Assembly (NCBI RefSeq): GCF_004335085.1
Contig: NZ_RQRS01000004.1
Location: 205,907-269,906 of the forward strand
Reading direction: 5' to 3'
DNA length: 64,000 nt
Source: Pedobacter nototheniae
Lineage (GTDB): Bacteria > Bacteroidota > Bacteroidia > Sphingobacteriales > Sphingobacteriaceae
Shown one piece after another: positions 1 to 10,249 of the stretch. Each line of letters begins with the position of its first letter. The stretch's first letter is position 1. A program made the translations under genes and the position numbers. The notes under the pieces were generated by a model. The model was not told the DNA's origin. It did no database searches and saw only the letters and a list, made by a program, of their open reading frames with translations.

Positions 1-2702
1 ATACGGTACAATATCAAATTCAGGATAAACTGAACCCAACATTAACCACAACAGCAACCGTTACCGTTACGGTAACCACAGGCGATATTTTAGCAAATGA
101 TGATAATGGCGATGTAAATGGATTTGCAGGTGGAGTAGCTGTTCCAAATGTATTAGTAAACGATACTTATAATGATGGCATTCAAGCTTCATTAACTAAT
201 GTAAGTATCGATCAGGTTTCAACAGAAAATACGGGTATCAATGTAAATCCTGCTACTGGTGCTGTGTCGGTATTACCGAAAACATTACCAGGTGTTTATA
301 CCTTGTTTTATAAAATCACAGATAAATTAGATATTACAAAAACATCTATTGCTAAAGTTAAAATCACGGTTGCAAATTGGAATACCGATCTTTCAGTAAC
401 TAAAGTCGCAAACAAAACTGCCGTAGAAAATAACGAAAGCATCAGTTATACCATTACCGTTAAAAATAATGGTCCGGCTACAGTATTAAGCGGTCAGGCG
501 ATTGGTTTAACGGAAAACCTTCCTACAGGTTTAGAAAATGTAACTTATGTAGCAAATGGAGGCATATACAACGCAGTGGCAAATACCTTTACCGTAAATG
601 CTGATCTTGTTGCAGGCCAATCTGTGAGCTTAATTGTTAATGCAAATGTAACTTCCAATTATAGCGGATCATTAAATAATCAGGTTAGCGTAACAGCTGC
701 TCCTGGTACAACTGATCCTAACACAGCCGATAATACTGCATCAGTAACAACTCCAGTATTGAAGGGCGGAATTGCCTTGATAAAAGTTGGTGCATTAAGT
801 GCTGATGGAAATACAATTAAATACACATTTACAATTACCAATACCGGAAATACCGATTTAACTTCTATTTTATTAATAGATGCTAAATTAGGATTGAATA
901 AAACCATTGCAGGAACTTTAGCAGCAGGACAAAGCATTACAGACGTTGAAACTTATACTTTAAGTCAGGCAGAGAAAAATGCAGGCGCCGTAAGTAATAC
1001 AGCAAGTGTAAATGCAAAAACCAGTGCAGGCAATCCTTTAACAGATATTTCTGGTACGGATAATGGCAACAATACGCCAACGGTAACATTAATTCCGGCA
1101 ACACCAGCCATGAAGTTTACAAAACGTACAACAAATACGGTAAGCAAAGTAGGCGATGTTATTAACTACGAAATTATTGTAACCAACACTGGAAATGTAA
1201 CCTTAACTAACGTTGCAATTGTGGATGCAGGTGCAGATGCGGGATCAATTACGCCAGCCGGAATTGCGAGCTTAGCACCGGGCGTAAGTGTAACGGCAAC
1301 AGCTAAACACACTGTTACCTTAACAGAAGTAAATGCAGGTTCTTTCACTAACCAGGCATCCGCTACAGCGCAAACGCCAAATGGGGGTACATTTAGTAAA
1401 CCTAAGTCAGATGATCCAACCACGGCAGAACCTGATGATGCAACCGTAACTATAATTAGTCCGGCAGGAGCAATTACCTTAGTTAAAACAGGAACATTAA
1501 GTGCTGATGGCAATAGAATTACATACACTTTCCGTATTAAAAATACTGGAAATGTAACTCTACACGTAATCACATTAGTAGATGCAAAAATTGGATTAAA
1601 CAAAATTCTTCCAGGCGTAATTTTACCTGGCGAATCGGTTACTGATACTTATGTATACACCTTAACTTTAGCAGATAAAGATGCAGGAAGCGTTACCAAT
1701 ACAGCAACCGTTACCGGCCAAACGCCAAATGCAGTAGCGGTATCGGATATATCTGGAACAGATGAAACCAATAATACACCTACAGTAACGGTAATTCCAG
1801 CAAATGGATCAATTACTTTGGTTAAAACTGCAACCTTTAGTGGCAATAAGGTTACTTATACCTTCACCATTAAAAATATAGGTACGGTTACCTTAAATAC
1901 CATTACCCTTAGTGATGCTAAACTTGGTATTACTAACAAGGTAATTACTGTTGCAGGTGGTTTATTGCCAGGCGCTACTACAACAACTACCGAAGTTTAT
2001 ACATTAACACAAGCCGATAAGGATTTGGGTAGTGTAAGCAATACCGCAACGGTTAATGCTAAAACTCCACTTGGTACAAATGTTAGTGATGTTTCTGGTA
2101 CTACCGAAGGCAACAATACACCAACAGTAATCAGCGTGCCAAAATCTCCTGTTGCAGTTGATGATAAAGCCGAAACAAAAGCAAATGCTCCAGTAGTCAT
2201 AAATGTACTTGCAAATGATGATCCAGGTAACTCTACGTTAGATAAATTAACAGTAGAAATTATTAACCAGCCTAAAAATGGTACAGTAAAAGTAAATCCT
2301 GATGGTACAATAACCTACACACCAAATCCTGGTTATACCGGGGGCGATACCTTTACCTATAGAGTGAAAGATGGGTTTGGTTATTATACTAATGTAGCAA
2401 CCGTAACACTTGCAGCCAATTTCTTTGATGTTAATGTGCCTAATTTGTTTACGCCAAACGGTGATGGTATTAACGATACCTTCGAAATACGTGGATTAAA
2501 TCAGTATCAGGAAAATGAGTTAACAATCGTTAACCGTTGGGGTAACGAAGTTTTCAGAGCCAAAGGTTATCAAAACAACTGGACAGGAGAAGGGTTGAAT
2601 GAAGGTACTTACTTCTACTTATTACGAATTAAGAAACCAGGAAGTTCAGAGTTTCAAGTGTTAAAAGGATATATAACCTTAATTAGAGCATTTAAAAAAT
2701 AA
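1..2702 (+). CDS. T9SS type B sorted repeat adhesin, 3' part (5' end outside window)
   Basis: The reading frame is open from base 3 with no start codon needed inside the window, so this is the C-terminal part of a larger surface protein. A DUF11-like beta-sandwich begins near nt 390 ([10 protein letters not shown]). Four tandem repeats of about 345 nt follow, starting near nt 765, 1110, 1468 and 1810, each with a [YF]x[FIV]x[IV]xNTGN-type core and ending in an NNTPTV-like linker (DUF7507 style). A cadherin/Ig-like module follows near nt 2140-2415 ([22 protein letters not shown]). The end is a gliding-motility type C-terminal domain ([33 protein letters not shown]), which directs export by type IX secretion. 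The two genes behind it belong to T9SS-associated families, the usual Bacteroidota arrangement. A role in adhesion is inferred from the architecture. Confidence 0.88.
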   Translation, partial: TVQYQIQDKLNPTLTTTATVTVTVTTGDILANDDNGDVNGFAGGVAVPNVLVNDTYNDGIQASLTNVSIDQVSTENTGINVNPATGAVSVLPKTLPGVYTLFYKITDKLDITKTSIAKVKITVANWNTDLSVTKVANKTAVENNESISYTITVKNNGPATVLSGQAIGLTENLPTGLENVTYVANGGIYNAVANTFTVNADLVAGQSVSLIVNANVTSNYSGSLNNQVSVTAAPGTTDPNTADNTASVTTPVLKGGIALIKVGALSADGNTIKYTFTITNTGNTDLTSILLIDAKLGLNKTIAGTLAAGQSITDVETYTLSQAEKNAGAVSNTASVNAKTSAGNPLTDISGTDNGNNTPTVTLIPATPAMKFTKRTTNTVSKVGDVINYEIIVTNTGNVTLTNVAIVDAGADAGSITPAGIASLAPGVSVTATAKHTVTLTEVNAGSFTNQASATAQTPNGGTFSKPKSDDPTTAEPDDATVTIISPAGAITLVKTGTLSADGNRITYTFRIKNTGNVTLHVITLVDAKIGLNKILPGVILPGESVTDTYVYTLTLADKDAGSVTNTATVTGQTPNAVAVSDISGTDETNNTPTVTVIPANGSITLVKTATFSGNKVTYTFTIKNIGTVTLNTITLSDAKLGITNKVITVAGGLLPGATTTTTEVYTLTQADKDLGSVSNTATVNAKTPLGTNVSDVSGTTEGNNTPTVISVPKSPVAVDDKAETKANAPVVINVLANDDPGNSTLDKLTVEIINQPKNGTVKVNPDGTITYTPNPGYTGGDTFTYRVKDGFGYYTNVATVTLAANFFDVNVPNLFTPNGDGINDTFEIRGLNQYQENELTIVNRWGNEVFRAKGYQNNWTGEGLNEGTYFYLLRIKKPGSSEFQVLKGYITLIRAFKK

Positions 2703-2762
2703 GATATGAGGCTAAAGGAAATCGGGTATTTTTGCCTGGTTTCCTTTAAAGATATTAAGAAG

Positions 2763-3734
2763 ATGAAAAAATTAATATGGATACTAACAGGCTTATTTCT
2801 GTTATTTGTTAAGCCAGTTTCCGCTCAGCAAGATGCACAGTATAGTCAGTACATGTTTAACGGGATTTACATTAACCCAGCATATGCAGGCTATAAAGAA
2901 GTGCTAAATGTGCATAGCTTTTACCGTAGCCAGTGGACGGGTATTAGCGGCGCACCACGCAGTATGTCGCTCGCGGTAGATGCCATTGCAAATAATGGTA
3001 ACGTTGGTTTAGCCTTGCAGGTTTCTAGTGATAAACTTGGTGCCCAAACCAATTTAAGCATTTATGGTAATTATGCTTATCGCATTAGAATGAATGATGA
3101 TGGCAGCTCTCGTTTAGCACTTGGTTTAGGCGTTGGCATGGTGCAACTAGGTATTGATGGTTCTATGTTAAATACAAATGATCCAGAACCTAATCAGCCT
3201 GTGGGCATACAGAGTACAATTGTGCCCGATGCCCGTGCCGGTATTTACTACGCCGATGATCGTTTTTATGCTGGCTTTTCTGCCGATAATTTGATCTCAC
3301 AATATGTAAAAATCGACCGTTATGCTTTTATTCCTCAACCTAAACCTCATTATTACTTAACAGCAGGCGCTTTATTCCCTTTAAACGAAGATTTTCAGGT
3401 TAAACCTTCATTCCTTTTAAAAGATGATAGAGGTGGCCCAACAAGTTTAGATGTAAATGCCTTTTTAATGATAAAAGATGTGCTATGGATTGGAGGATCT
3501 TACCGCACAGGTGTAAAATTATACGATAAAAGTTATCTCCAAAAAGACCTTAGTCAAAGAAATTCAGCCGTTGCAGCTATTCAGTTTTTCCCCTCAGAAA
3601 AGATTAGAATCGGCTACGGCTACGATTTTTCAATCGGTCCGCTGCAAGGTTATAGTGGTGGAACGCATGAAATATCAATTGCCTTTTCATTCATAAAACC
3701 TAATGTTAGAATGGCAACCCCAAGGGTATTTTAA
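2763..3734 (+). CDS. PorP/SprF family type IX secretion outer-membrane protein
   Basis: A 323-residue protein with a signal peptide (MKKLIWILTGLFLLFVKPVSAQ) followed by the PorP/SprF hallmark QDAQYSQYMFNGIYINPAYAGY. The rest alternates beta-strands ending in an aromatic-rich C-terminus, as expected for an outer-membrane beta-barrel. I chose the ATG at 2763 over one 57 nt upstream because only the shorter form begins directly with a signal peptide, and AAGAAG precedes it. In this family PorP/SprF proteins work with partner adhesins bearing type B sorting domains. The gene begins about 60 nt after such an adhesin and is followed by an OmpA-like protein, so the three are probably co-transcribed and form one surface-display unit. 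Confidence 0.9.
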   Translation: MKKLIWILTGLFLLFVKPVSAQQDAQYSQYMFNGIYINPAYAGYKEVLNVHSFYRSQWTGISGAPRSMSLAVDAIANNGNVGLALQVSSDKLGAQTNLSIYGNYAYRIRMNDDGSSRLALGLGVGMVQLGIDGSMLNTNDPEPNQPVGIQSTIVPDARAGIYYADDRFYAGFSADNLISQYVKIDRYAFIPQPKPHYYLTAGALFPLNEDFQVKPSFLLKDDRGGPTSLDVNAFLMIKDVLWIGGSYRTGVKLYDKSYLQKDLSQRNSAVAAIQFFPSEKIRIGYGYDFSIGPLQGYSGGTHEISIAFSFIKPNVRMATPRVF

Positions 3735-3774
3735 GGATAATAACTATTTTAGTTCAAGATAATATATCAATATA

Positions 3775-5736
3775 ATGAAGAAAATTTTACTTGGTTTATG
3801 CTTTTCCGCTTATTGTTTAGGTGGATTAAGTTTTTCTGCAAAGGCTCAATTTGTAATCAAAGAAGCAGATAAACAGTACGACCTTTTTAACTATAGCAAA
3901 GCAATAGATTTATACGAGCAAGCTTATAAAAAGAAAGAAACACTTCACGCTGCAGAACGCCTTGCCAATGCCTACAGTTTTATTAATAATTATAAACAGG
4001 CAGAAAGTTGGTATGCCATTGCCGTAAAAATGCCAGGAAGTGCTGTAGAAAATACACTTAACTATGCAAAGGCACTTCAAAGCAATTCAAAGTATAGCGA
4101 AGCAAAAGTTCAGTACCTTAATTATATCGATCTGAATAAAAAGGTTTCAGAAAAACAACAAAGCATCTGGGTTTCTTCATGTGATTCTGCCCTGAAATGG
4201 ATGAAAAATCCTAAACAATTAGAAATAATTAATCAAAAAGCTTTAAATAGTGCTCAGTCAGATTGGGGCGCCGTAACTTATCAGGGAGGTGTAGTTTTTA
4301 CTTCCGACAGAACTAACACCGGCCTTGAAACAAATGAAGGTAAACCTTTTTTAAAGTTTGATGGCGCAAAACTTCCTGATAAAAAGATTTACGGATGGAC
4401 AGGGAATGGTTATTTGAAACTGTACATAAAACCTACAGCAACTGATAGCATTAAGCTGTTTCCAATAAATACCGGTACCAATTACCATGTGGGTGCTGCA
4501 AGTTTTACAGCCGATGGGAACACCATGTATTTTACTTTAACACGTATTCCAGAGCATTTGGAAAAGGTGAAAAATAAGCCAAGCACCATTAATGTAGAAA
4601 TTTATAGCAGCACAAAAGATGCAAATGGAACCTGGACAGAACCTGTTTCTTTTCCATATAATAATGTAAGCCAATATTCGGTAGGCGATCCTTTTATTTC
4701 CTCAAACGGACAAAGTTTATATTTTGCTTCCAATATGCCCGGCGGTAAAGGCGGTACCGATCTTTATGTGTGTTTAAAAACTGATGCTGGCGATTGGGGT
4801 AAACCAGAAAATCTTGCCGATGTAAATACTGAAGGCAACGAACGAAGTCCTGTTTTTGATGCCAATAATAATTTTTACTTTTCAAGCGATGGCCGCATTG
4901 GTATGGGTGGTTTAGATGTTTATCGTGCTTTACGCAATGCAACAGGTATAGGTCAGGTCGAAAATATGGGCTATCCATTTAATTCGCCACAAGATGATTT
5001 CGGCTTCAGCCTGAATGATAAAGGTGGGATCGTTTACCTGTCATCCAATCGCGATGGCGGTTTAGGAAATGATGATATTTATAGCCTCGATCAAAAAGCC
5101 ATTTTAGCATTTAAATTAACCGGTCGTGTTTATGATAAGAAAACCAGTCAGCCTTTAGCAAATGCAATTGTAACTTTGCAAAAAGTAAATGGCGGTAGCT
5201 TAAAAGTTGAAACAGATGATAATGGCGGTTTTAAATTCAACTTAAGTAAAGAAACAGAATACAATGTAATCGGTGAGAAAACCAATTACAGATCAGATTC
5301 TGAAAACCTTGCAACCATTGGATTAACCACTTCAAGTATTCTTACGCAAGATTTATATTTAGAACCGGTAGAAATTAACAAAGCCATCCGTTTAGAAAAC
5401 ATTTACTACGATTTTGATAAATGGAATATCCGTGCCGATGCAGCAGTAGAATTGGATAAGCTTGTTAAAATTATGACTGAAAATCCAACCATTTGGATCG
5501 AGTTAGGTTCACACACCGATAGCCGTGGTAAGGATAGTTATAACCTTACTTTATCTCAAAAAAGAGCCGAATCAGCCGTTCAGTATATTATATCAAGAGG
5601 GATAGATAAAAACCGAATTACCGCAAAAGGGTATGGCGAAACACAACTTTTAAACCGTTGTGCAAATGGTGTAGAATGTACCGATGTAGAACATCAGTTA
5701 AATAGAAGAACTGAATTTAAAATTGTTAAACAATAG
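3775..5736 (+). CDS. OmpA family protein with TPR-like, PD40 and carboxypeptidase-regulatory domains (PorE-like)
   Basis: A 653-residue exported protein with signal peptide MKKILLGLCFSAYCLGGLSFSAKAQ. In order it has TPR-like helices (about 30-125, YDLFNYSKAIDLYEQAY), a beta-propeller with PD40-style repeats (about 160-440, e.g. SLYFASNMPGGKGGTDLYV, FYFSSDGRIGMGGLDVYRA and YLSSNRDGGLGNDDIY), a CarboxypepD_reg fold (about 450-530, LTGRVYDKKTSQPLANAIV) and a C-terminal OmpA peptidoglycan-binding domain (about 540-653, IYYDFDKWNIR, GSHTDSRG, LSQKRAESAVQYI). This layout matches PorE and related proteins thought to anchor T9SS machinery to peptidoglycan. It is the last gene of the adhesin-PorP-OmpA unit and is followed by a strong terminator. 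The exact partner is not shown by the sequence. Confidence 0.9.
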   Translation: MKKILLGLCFSAYCLGGLSFSAKAQFVIKEADKQYDLFNYSKAIDLYEQAYKKKETLHAAERLANAYSFINNYKQAESWYAIAVKMPGSAVENTLNYAKALQSNSKYSEAKVQYLNYIDLNKKVSEKQQSIWVSSCDSALKWMKNPKQLEIINQKALNSAQSDWGAVTYQGGVVFTSDRTNTGLETNEGKPFLKFDGAKLPDKKIYGWTGNGYLKLYIKPTATDSIKLFPINTGTNYHVGAASFTADGNTMYFTLTRIPEHLEKVKNKPSTINVEIYSSTKDANGTWTEPVSFPYNNVSQYSVGDPFISSNGQSLYFASNMPGGKGGTDLYVCLKTDAGDWGKPENLADVNTEGNERSPVFDANNNFYFSSDGRIGMGGLDVYRALRNATGIGQVENMGYPFNSPQDDFGFSLNDKGGIVYLSSNRDGGLGNDDIYSLDQKAILAFKLTGRVYDKKTSQPLANAIVTLQKVNGGSLKVETDDNGGFKFNLSKETEYNVIGEKTNYRSDSENLATIGLTTSSILTQDLYLEPVEINKAIRLENIYYDFDKWNIRADAAVELDKLVKIMTENPTIWIELGSHTDSRGKDSYNLTLSQKRAESAVQYIISRGIDKNRITAKGYGETQLLNRCANGVECTDVEHQLNRRTEFKIVKQ

Positions 5737-5772
5737 CAGATAAGCGTACAATATAACTTTAATTTTTTAGTC

Positions 5773-5800
5773 AAATGCCCGGATTTATCCGGGCATTTTT
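5773..5800 (+). terminator. Rho-independent terminator after the OmpA gene
   Basis: An 11-bp perfect stem, AAATGCCCGGA (5773-5783) with TCCGGGCATTT (5788-5798), has a TTTA loop and runs into a T tract. It lies 36 nt after the OmpA-family stop codon. Confidence 0.9.
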
Positions 5801-5812
5801 GGTTTATGTTTA

Positions 5813-5827
5813 ACTAAATATATTAGT
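5813..5827. promoter_or_regulatory. Palindromic operator candidate, copy 1 (ACTAA-N5-TTAGT)
   Basis: A 15-bp inverted repeat, ACTAA-ATATA-TTAGT, lies about 90 nt before dinB. The same arms recur at 5866-5880 with centres 53 bp apart, close to five helical turns. This suggests a dimeric repressor binding cooperatively. The repressor's identity is unknown. Confidence 0.6.
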
Positions 5828-5865
5828 AAAATGTGGATAAAATAATTTTTATAGATGAATTTTTT

Positions 5866-5887
5866 ACTAAATAAATTAGTATTTTTG
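5866..5887 (+). promoter_or_regulatory. Operator candidate copy 2 overlapping the dinB promoter -7 element
   Basis: ACTAA-ATAAA-TTAGT (5866-5880) is extended by T and A to a 17-bp palindrome. Its right edge overlaps TATTTTTG (5880-5887), which fits the Bacteroidota -7 element TAnnTTTG. The dinB ATG follows at 5916. A repressor here would block promoter opening. A LexA-like SOS role is inferred from the gene content downstream. I found no clear -33 box. Confidence 0.6.
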
Positions 5888-5915
5888 TTTTGTTAAACAA
5901 AGCATAAATTTCAAA

Positions 5916-7229
5916 ATGAATACGCAGAAAGACAAACATATTATTCATATGGATCAGGATGCTTTTTTCGTTTCTGTAGAAATTAAAAAGAATTCTAAAC
6001 TGGCAGGTAAACCCGTTATTATTGGTGGTAGTTCTGAACGTGGAGTAGTGGCCTCCTGTAGTTACGAAGCCCGTAAATTTGGTATTCATTCTGCTATGCC
6101 AGCACGTACAGCAAAAATACTTTGTCCGCAAGCTATTTTTGTAAAAGGAAATATGGACGAATATTCCAAGGCTTCTCATGAAATTACTGAGATTATTTCG
6201 CAGCGGGTGCCTTTGTTTGAAAAAGCAAGTATCGATGAACATTATATTGATATGACTGGAATGGATAAGTTTTTCGGCTGTATGAAATTTGCTTCCGAAT
6301 TACGACAAACCATTATTAAGGAAAGCGGATTACCCATTTCTTTCGGCTTATCTGTAAATAAAACCGTAGCTAAAATTGCTACAAACGAATCTAAACCAGC
6401 AGGAGAACTGGAGGTTGTTTTTAATGAAGTTCAGCCTTTTTTAAATCCCTTATCCGTTCATAAAATTCCTGGAATTGGACATGCTACCTATAAAAAGCTC
6501 AGCGAGATGGGCGTAAGGCAAATTGAAACCCTTACGCAAATCCCGCAGGAGCTTATGTTTAAAATACTTGGACAACACGGACTAAGCTTATGGCAAAAAG
6601 CCAATGGTATTGATTTAGCGCCTGTTGTGCCTTATCGCGAGCGAAAATCAATCGGCACACAGGCAACTTTTGAAAGCGATACAATGGATATTGCCAAGTT
6701 AAAGGCTATTATTACAGGAATGGTAACCGGATTAACCTTCCAGTTGCGAAATCAATGCAAACTTACCGCTTGTATTACCGTAACCATCAGGTATACCAAT
6801 TTTGAAACCGTTACCCGCCAAGAACGTATTCCTTATACCTCATTGGATTCTTTTTTGATTAAAAAAGCACATGATCTGTTCGATAAACTTTATTCTAAAC
6901 GAATGCTGTTGCGATTGATAGGCGTAAAACTTTCGCATTTAGTTAGTGGTTACGAGCAAATTGGACTTTATGATATTGGCGAAGAAGAATACAATTTATA
7001 TCAAGCAATGGATAAAGTGCGTAATCATTATGGAGATGATGCCGTAGTTAAAGCCTGTATTGTAACCCAACCACAACGTGATAAGAATAATAAAGTAATT
7101 AAATATAATCCCCGTAAAAAGAAGGTTGTTGAAGAAACAGAAGAAGAAAAAGCCGAAAGTTATAAGCGATCAAGAATGAGAAGTTTTATGAATGAAAAAG
7201 GCATAATTGGTACAAAATCCTATGATTAA
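5916..7229 (+). CDS. dinB: Y-family DNA polymerase (Pol IV/DinB-like), mutasome component
   Basis: A 437-residue translesion DNA polymerase. The palm motif IIHMDQDAFFVSVE supplies Asp13, and SIDEHYID supplies Asp107 and Glu108, the expected metal-binding triad. The residue after DE is His where DinB proteins usually have Ala (SIDEAY). A helix-hairpin-helix (HKIPGIGHATYKKL, about 185-200) and the little-finger domain (about 245-355) follow, with a Lys-rich tail. The dnaE-like gene starts 8 nt downstream, so the two are probably translated from one message. Adjacent Y-family and DnaE2-type polymerases form damage-induced mutagenesis cassettes in many bacteria. Two palindromes upstream suggest repressor control. 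No ImuA/RecA-like or LexA gene is present in the window. Confidence 0.93.
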   Translation: MNTQKDKHIIHMDQDAFFVSVEIKKNSKLAGKPVIIGGSSERGVVASCSYEARKFGIHSAMPARTAKILCPQAIFVKGNMDEYSKASHEITEIISQRVPLFEKASIDEHYIDMTGMDKFFGCMKFASELRQTIIKESGLPISFGLSVNKTVAKIATNESKPAGELEVVFNEVQPFLNPLSVHKIPGIGHATYKKLSEMGVRQIETLTQIPQELMFKILGQHGLSLWQKANGIDLAPVVPYRERKSIGTQATFESDTMDIAKLKAIITGMVTGLTFQLRNQCKLTACITVTIRYTNFETVTRQERIPYTSLDSFLIKKAHDLFDKLYSKRMLLRLIGVKLSHLVSGYEQIGLYDIGEEEYNLYQAMDKVRNHYGDDAVVKACIVTQPQRDKNNKVIKYNPRKKKVVEETEEEKAESYKRSRMRSFMNEKGIIGTKSYD

Positions 7230-7237
7230 TTTAAACT

Positions 7238-10200
7238 ATGTTTTTAAATGTCCATTCCTCATATAGTCTTAAATATGGTACACTAAATATTGATCAGCTA
7301 ATTAAATTAGCCCGTCAGTTGGATATTCATCAAATGGTGCTTACCGATATAAACAATTCTACCGGGGCTGTAGAGTTTATCCGAGAATGTTATCGTCAAT
7401 CTATTGCTAAAGACAAAAATGAAACCCAAAGTGGTAATATTCCATATCAGTTAAAACCTATAGCAGGTATAGAGTTTAGAAACCAAAATCGGTTGCTTTA
7501 TGTGGGCATTGCTAAAAATAAAGAAGGTATGCGAGAGCTTAATGAATTTTTAAGTCAGCATAATATTAGCAATATTCCTTTACCTGATGTGCCACCCAAG
7601 TTTGAAAATGTTTACATTGTTTATCCCTTTCATAAACTTTTCGCAAAAGATTTAAAAGAAAATGAGTTTGTAGGAATCAGAAGCAACCAGTTAAATTTTT
7701 TATATAAACATCAGATACTAAAACAGCAGCATAAAATGTTGGTGTGGCATCCAGTTACGGTTGCAAATAAAGTTACCTACCGTTTGCACGAATACCTCAG
7801 AGCTATAGATTTAAATACACTTTTAAGTAAAGTATTGGAGAACGATAAATGTGAAAAAGATGAATGTTTAATTCCCGAAAGCAAGCTAATTGAGCAATTT
7901 GAGCAATATCCCTTCATGGTTGCCAATACACAGAAACTTTTAGATAGTTGCGATTTGAGTAGTTATTTTGAATCCGGTCCTCAACCGAAATCAAAAAACC
8001 GAGAAACATATACAAAAAGTTTAAGGCACGATCAACTGTTGCTGAGAAGAATTGCACTTATTGGTTTAAAATATAGATATGGCGAACATAATGAAATAGC
8101 TAAGGCACGGCTTGAAAAAGAACTCCGAATTATTGAGTTTAAAAATTATTGTGCCTATTTTTTAATCACTTTCGATATTGTGAGATACGCCATAGGTAGA
8201 TGCAAGTTTTACCATGTTGGCCGTGGTTCTGGTGCCAATAGTTTAGTGGCTTACTGCTTAAGAATTACAGATGTAGACCCCATTGAACTCGATTTATATT
8301 TTGAACGTTTTCTGCATGAAAAAAGAACTAGTCCGCCAGATTTTGATATAGATTTTTCTTGGGATGAACGAGAAACCATGCAGAAATACATCTTTAAAAA
8401 GTATCCAAAAGGTCATGTTGCTTTTTTAGGCACAATGAGCACTTTTAAAGATCGGGCAATTATTCGCGAAATTGGTAAAGTATTAGGTTTATCAAAAGAA
8501 GAGATTGATAGTTTTACTGATCCAGCAAGGGAAAAAGAAAATCAGAAAAATCCAACCTATCAAAAGCTGTTAGCCGTACATAGTTATATGAAAGATATGC
8601 CAAACCAACGTTCAATTCATGCTGGTGGTATTTTAATTTCTCATGAACCCATCACTTATTATACAGCTTTGGATATGCCCCCAAAAGGCTTTGCAACTGT
8701 ACAATGGGATATGTATGAAGCAGAACAAATTGGCTATGAAAAATTTGATATTCTAAGTCAGCGGGGTATTGGACATATTCGTGAAGCTGTAGACTTAATA
8801 AAAGCCAATCAGGGAAAAGAAATTGATATTCACGATTTTAAAACCTTTAAACAAGATGCCAAGCTAAATGGAATACTTAAAGAGGGGCAGCCCATTGGTT
8901 GTTTTTATATCGAATCGCCCGCAATGCGACAATTGCTTAAAAAACTTAAATGTGATAATTATTTAACGCTTGTTGCCGCAAGCTCCATCATTAGACCTGG
9001 GGTGGCCAGTTCGGGTATGATGAAGGCTTATATTGAGCGCTACCATGCACCCGATAAAGTTGTGTATTTGTGTAAGGAAATGGAAGAACAGCTAAAAGAA
9101 ACCTATGGTGTAATGGTTTATCAGGAAGATGTAATTAAGGTTTGCCATTATTTTGCAGGTCTGAACTTAGCAGATTCGGATATCTTACGTAAAGCCATGA
9201 GTGGCAAATACCGCTCTAAACTGGCTTTTGATGAACTGGTTAATAAATTCTTCCTTTCTGCTCGTAAACAAGGGCATGCCGAAGAGTTAATTGCTGAAGT
9301 GTGGCGACAAATATCTTCTTTTGCTGGTTACAGTTTTTCTAAAGCGCATTCGGCATCTTTTGCAGTAGAAAGCTATCAAAGTTTGTTCCTTAAAACCTAT
9401 TATCCTAAAGAATTTATGGTAGCTGTAATTAATAATTATGGCGGTTTTTACAGTAGATGGGTTTATGTACACGAATTGCAAAAAACAGGGGCAAATGTAC
9501 ATTTACCTTGCGTAAATAATAGCGATGATGTAGTGAATATTAATGGAAACGATGTTTATTTAGGCTTTATCCGGATACAAGGTTTAGAAGATAAATTTTT
9601 AAACCGCATTGTGAATGAACGCAAACAGAATGGATTATATATAGATTTGGAAGATTTTGTACAACGAACATCCATTACACTAGAACAAGCAATTATTTTA
9701 ATCCGTTTGGGTGCTTTACGTTTTACAGGTAAAGATAGAAAAACATTGCTTTGGGATATTCATAACTACCTAGGCTTTAAACAAAAGAAATTTGATCATG
9801 CCGAGTTATTTAAGTTAAAATATAAAACTTACCAATTACCATCACTAGAAGATTCTGCATTGGAAAATGCATACACCGAATTAGAACTTTTGGGTTTTCC
9901 GCTTAATTACAAAATGTTCAACTTTTTAAAAACTAATTACCGTGGTGAGGTAATGGCATGCGAAATGAATAAGAGGGTAGGCGAAACGGTTAGAATGGTT
10001 GGTAATTATGTTTGTGAAAAAACTGTTCACACCATTAAAAAAACTAAAATGTGGTTCGGAACTTTTTTAGATGCTAACGGTGATTTTTTCGATACCACAC
10101 ATTTTCCAAATAATACTCCAGTTTATCCCTTTAAAGGTAAAGGATGTTATTTAATTTTAGGAAAAATAGTTGAAGATTTCGGCTTTCCAAGCATTGAAGT

Positions 10201-10249
10201 GCTAAAATTTGCGAAATTACCCATTCATATGAATCCTGTTGCAAGCTAA
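7238..10249 (+). CDS. dnaE: DNA polymerase III alpha subunit, short DnaE2/ImuC-like form
   Basis: A C-family DNA polymerase of 1003 residues, shorter than the replicative DnaE of about 1160. It has an N-terminal PHP domain (NVHSSYSLKYGTLNIDQLIKLA). The polymerase active site PPDFDIDFSWDE (366-377) places catalytic aspartates at 370 and 372. Other marks are the finger-region motif YGVMVYQEDVIKV, FNKxHS-type FSKAHSASFAVESYQ, a helix-hairpin-helix region and a C-terminal OB-fold (about 890-1003). Its short length and its position 8 nt after a Y-family polymerase point to an error-prone translesion role rather than bulk replication. The sequence cannot exclude a housekeeping DnaE, but no other replication gene is nearby. 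The stop codon lies inside the left arm of a long palindrome. Confidence 0.9.
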   Translation: MFLNVHSSYSLKYGTLNIDQLIKLARQLDIHQMVLTDINNSTGAVEFIRECYRQSIAKDKNETQSGNIPYQLKPIAGIEFRNQNRLLYVGIAKNKEGMRELNEFLSQHNISNIPLPDVPPKFENVYIVYPFHKLFAKDLKENEFVGIRSNQLNFLYKHQILKQQHKMLVWHPVTVANKVTYRLHEYLRAIDLNTLLSKVLENDKCEKDECLIPESKLIEQFEQYPFMVANTQKLLDSCDLSSYFESGPQPKSKNRETYTKSLRHDQLLLRRIALIGLKYRYGEHNEIAKARLEKELRIIEFKNYCAYFLITFDIVRYAIGRCKFYHVGRGSGANSLVAYCLRITDVDPIELDLYFERFLHEKRTSPPDFDIDFSWDERETMQKYIFKKYPKGHVAFLGTMSTFKDRAIIREIGKVLGLSKEEIDSFTDPAREKENQKNPTYQKLLAVHSYMKDMPNQRSIHAGGILISHEPITYYTALDMPPKGFATVQWDMYEAEQIGYEKFDILSQRGIGHIREAVDLIKANQGKEIDIHDFKTFKQDAKLNGILKEGQPIGCFYIESPAMRQLLKKLKCDNYLTLVAASSIIRPGVASSGMMKAYIERYHAPDKVVYLCKEMEEQLKETYGVMVYQEDVIKVCHYFAGLNLADSDILRKAMSGKYRSKLAFDELVNKFFLSARKQGHAEELIAEVWRQISSFAGYSFSKAHSASFAVESYQSLFLKTYYPKEFMVAVINNYGGFYSRWVYVHELQKTGANVHLPCVNNSDDVVNINGNDVYLGFIRIQGLEDKFLNRIVNERKQNGLYIDLEDFVQRTSITLEQAIILIRLGALRFTGKDRKTLLWDIHNYLGFKQKKFDHAELFKLKYKTYQLPSLEDSALENAYTELELLGFPLNYKMFNFLKTNYRGEVMACEMNKRVGETVRMVGNYVCEKTVHTIKKTKMWFGTFLDANGDFFDTTHFPNNTPVYPFKGKGCYLILGKIVEDFGFPSIEVLKFAKLPIHMNPVAS

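Noticed and set aside
390..2135. Tandem repeats in the adhesin taken as a possible repeat array or CRISPR
   Set aside because: The repeats are about 345 nt, protein-coding and diverged, with a DUF7507-like core. They are domain repeats.
5823..6242. Minus-strand frame of 139 codons opposite dinB
   Set aside because: It overlaps the strongly supported dinB gene and its promoter region and shows no family features.
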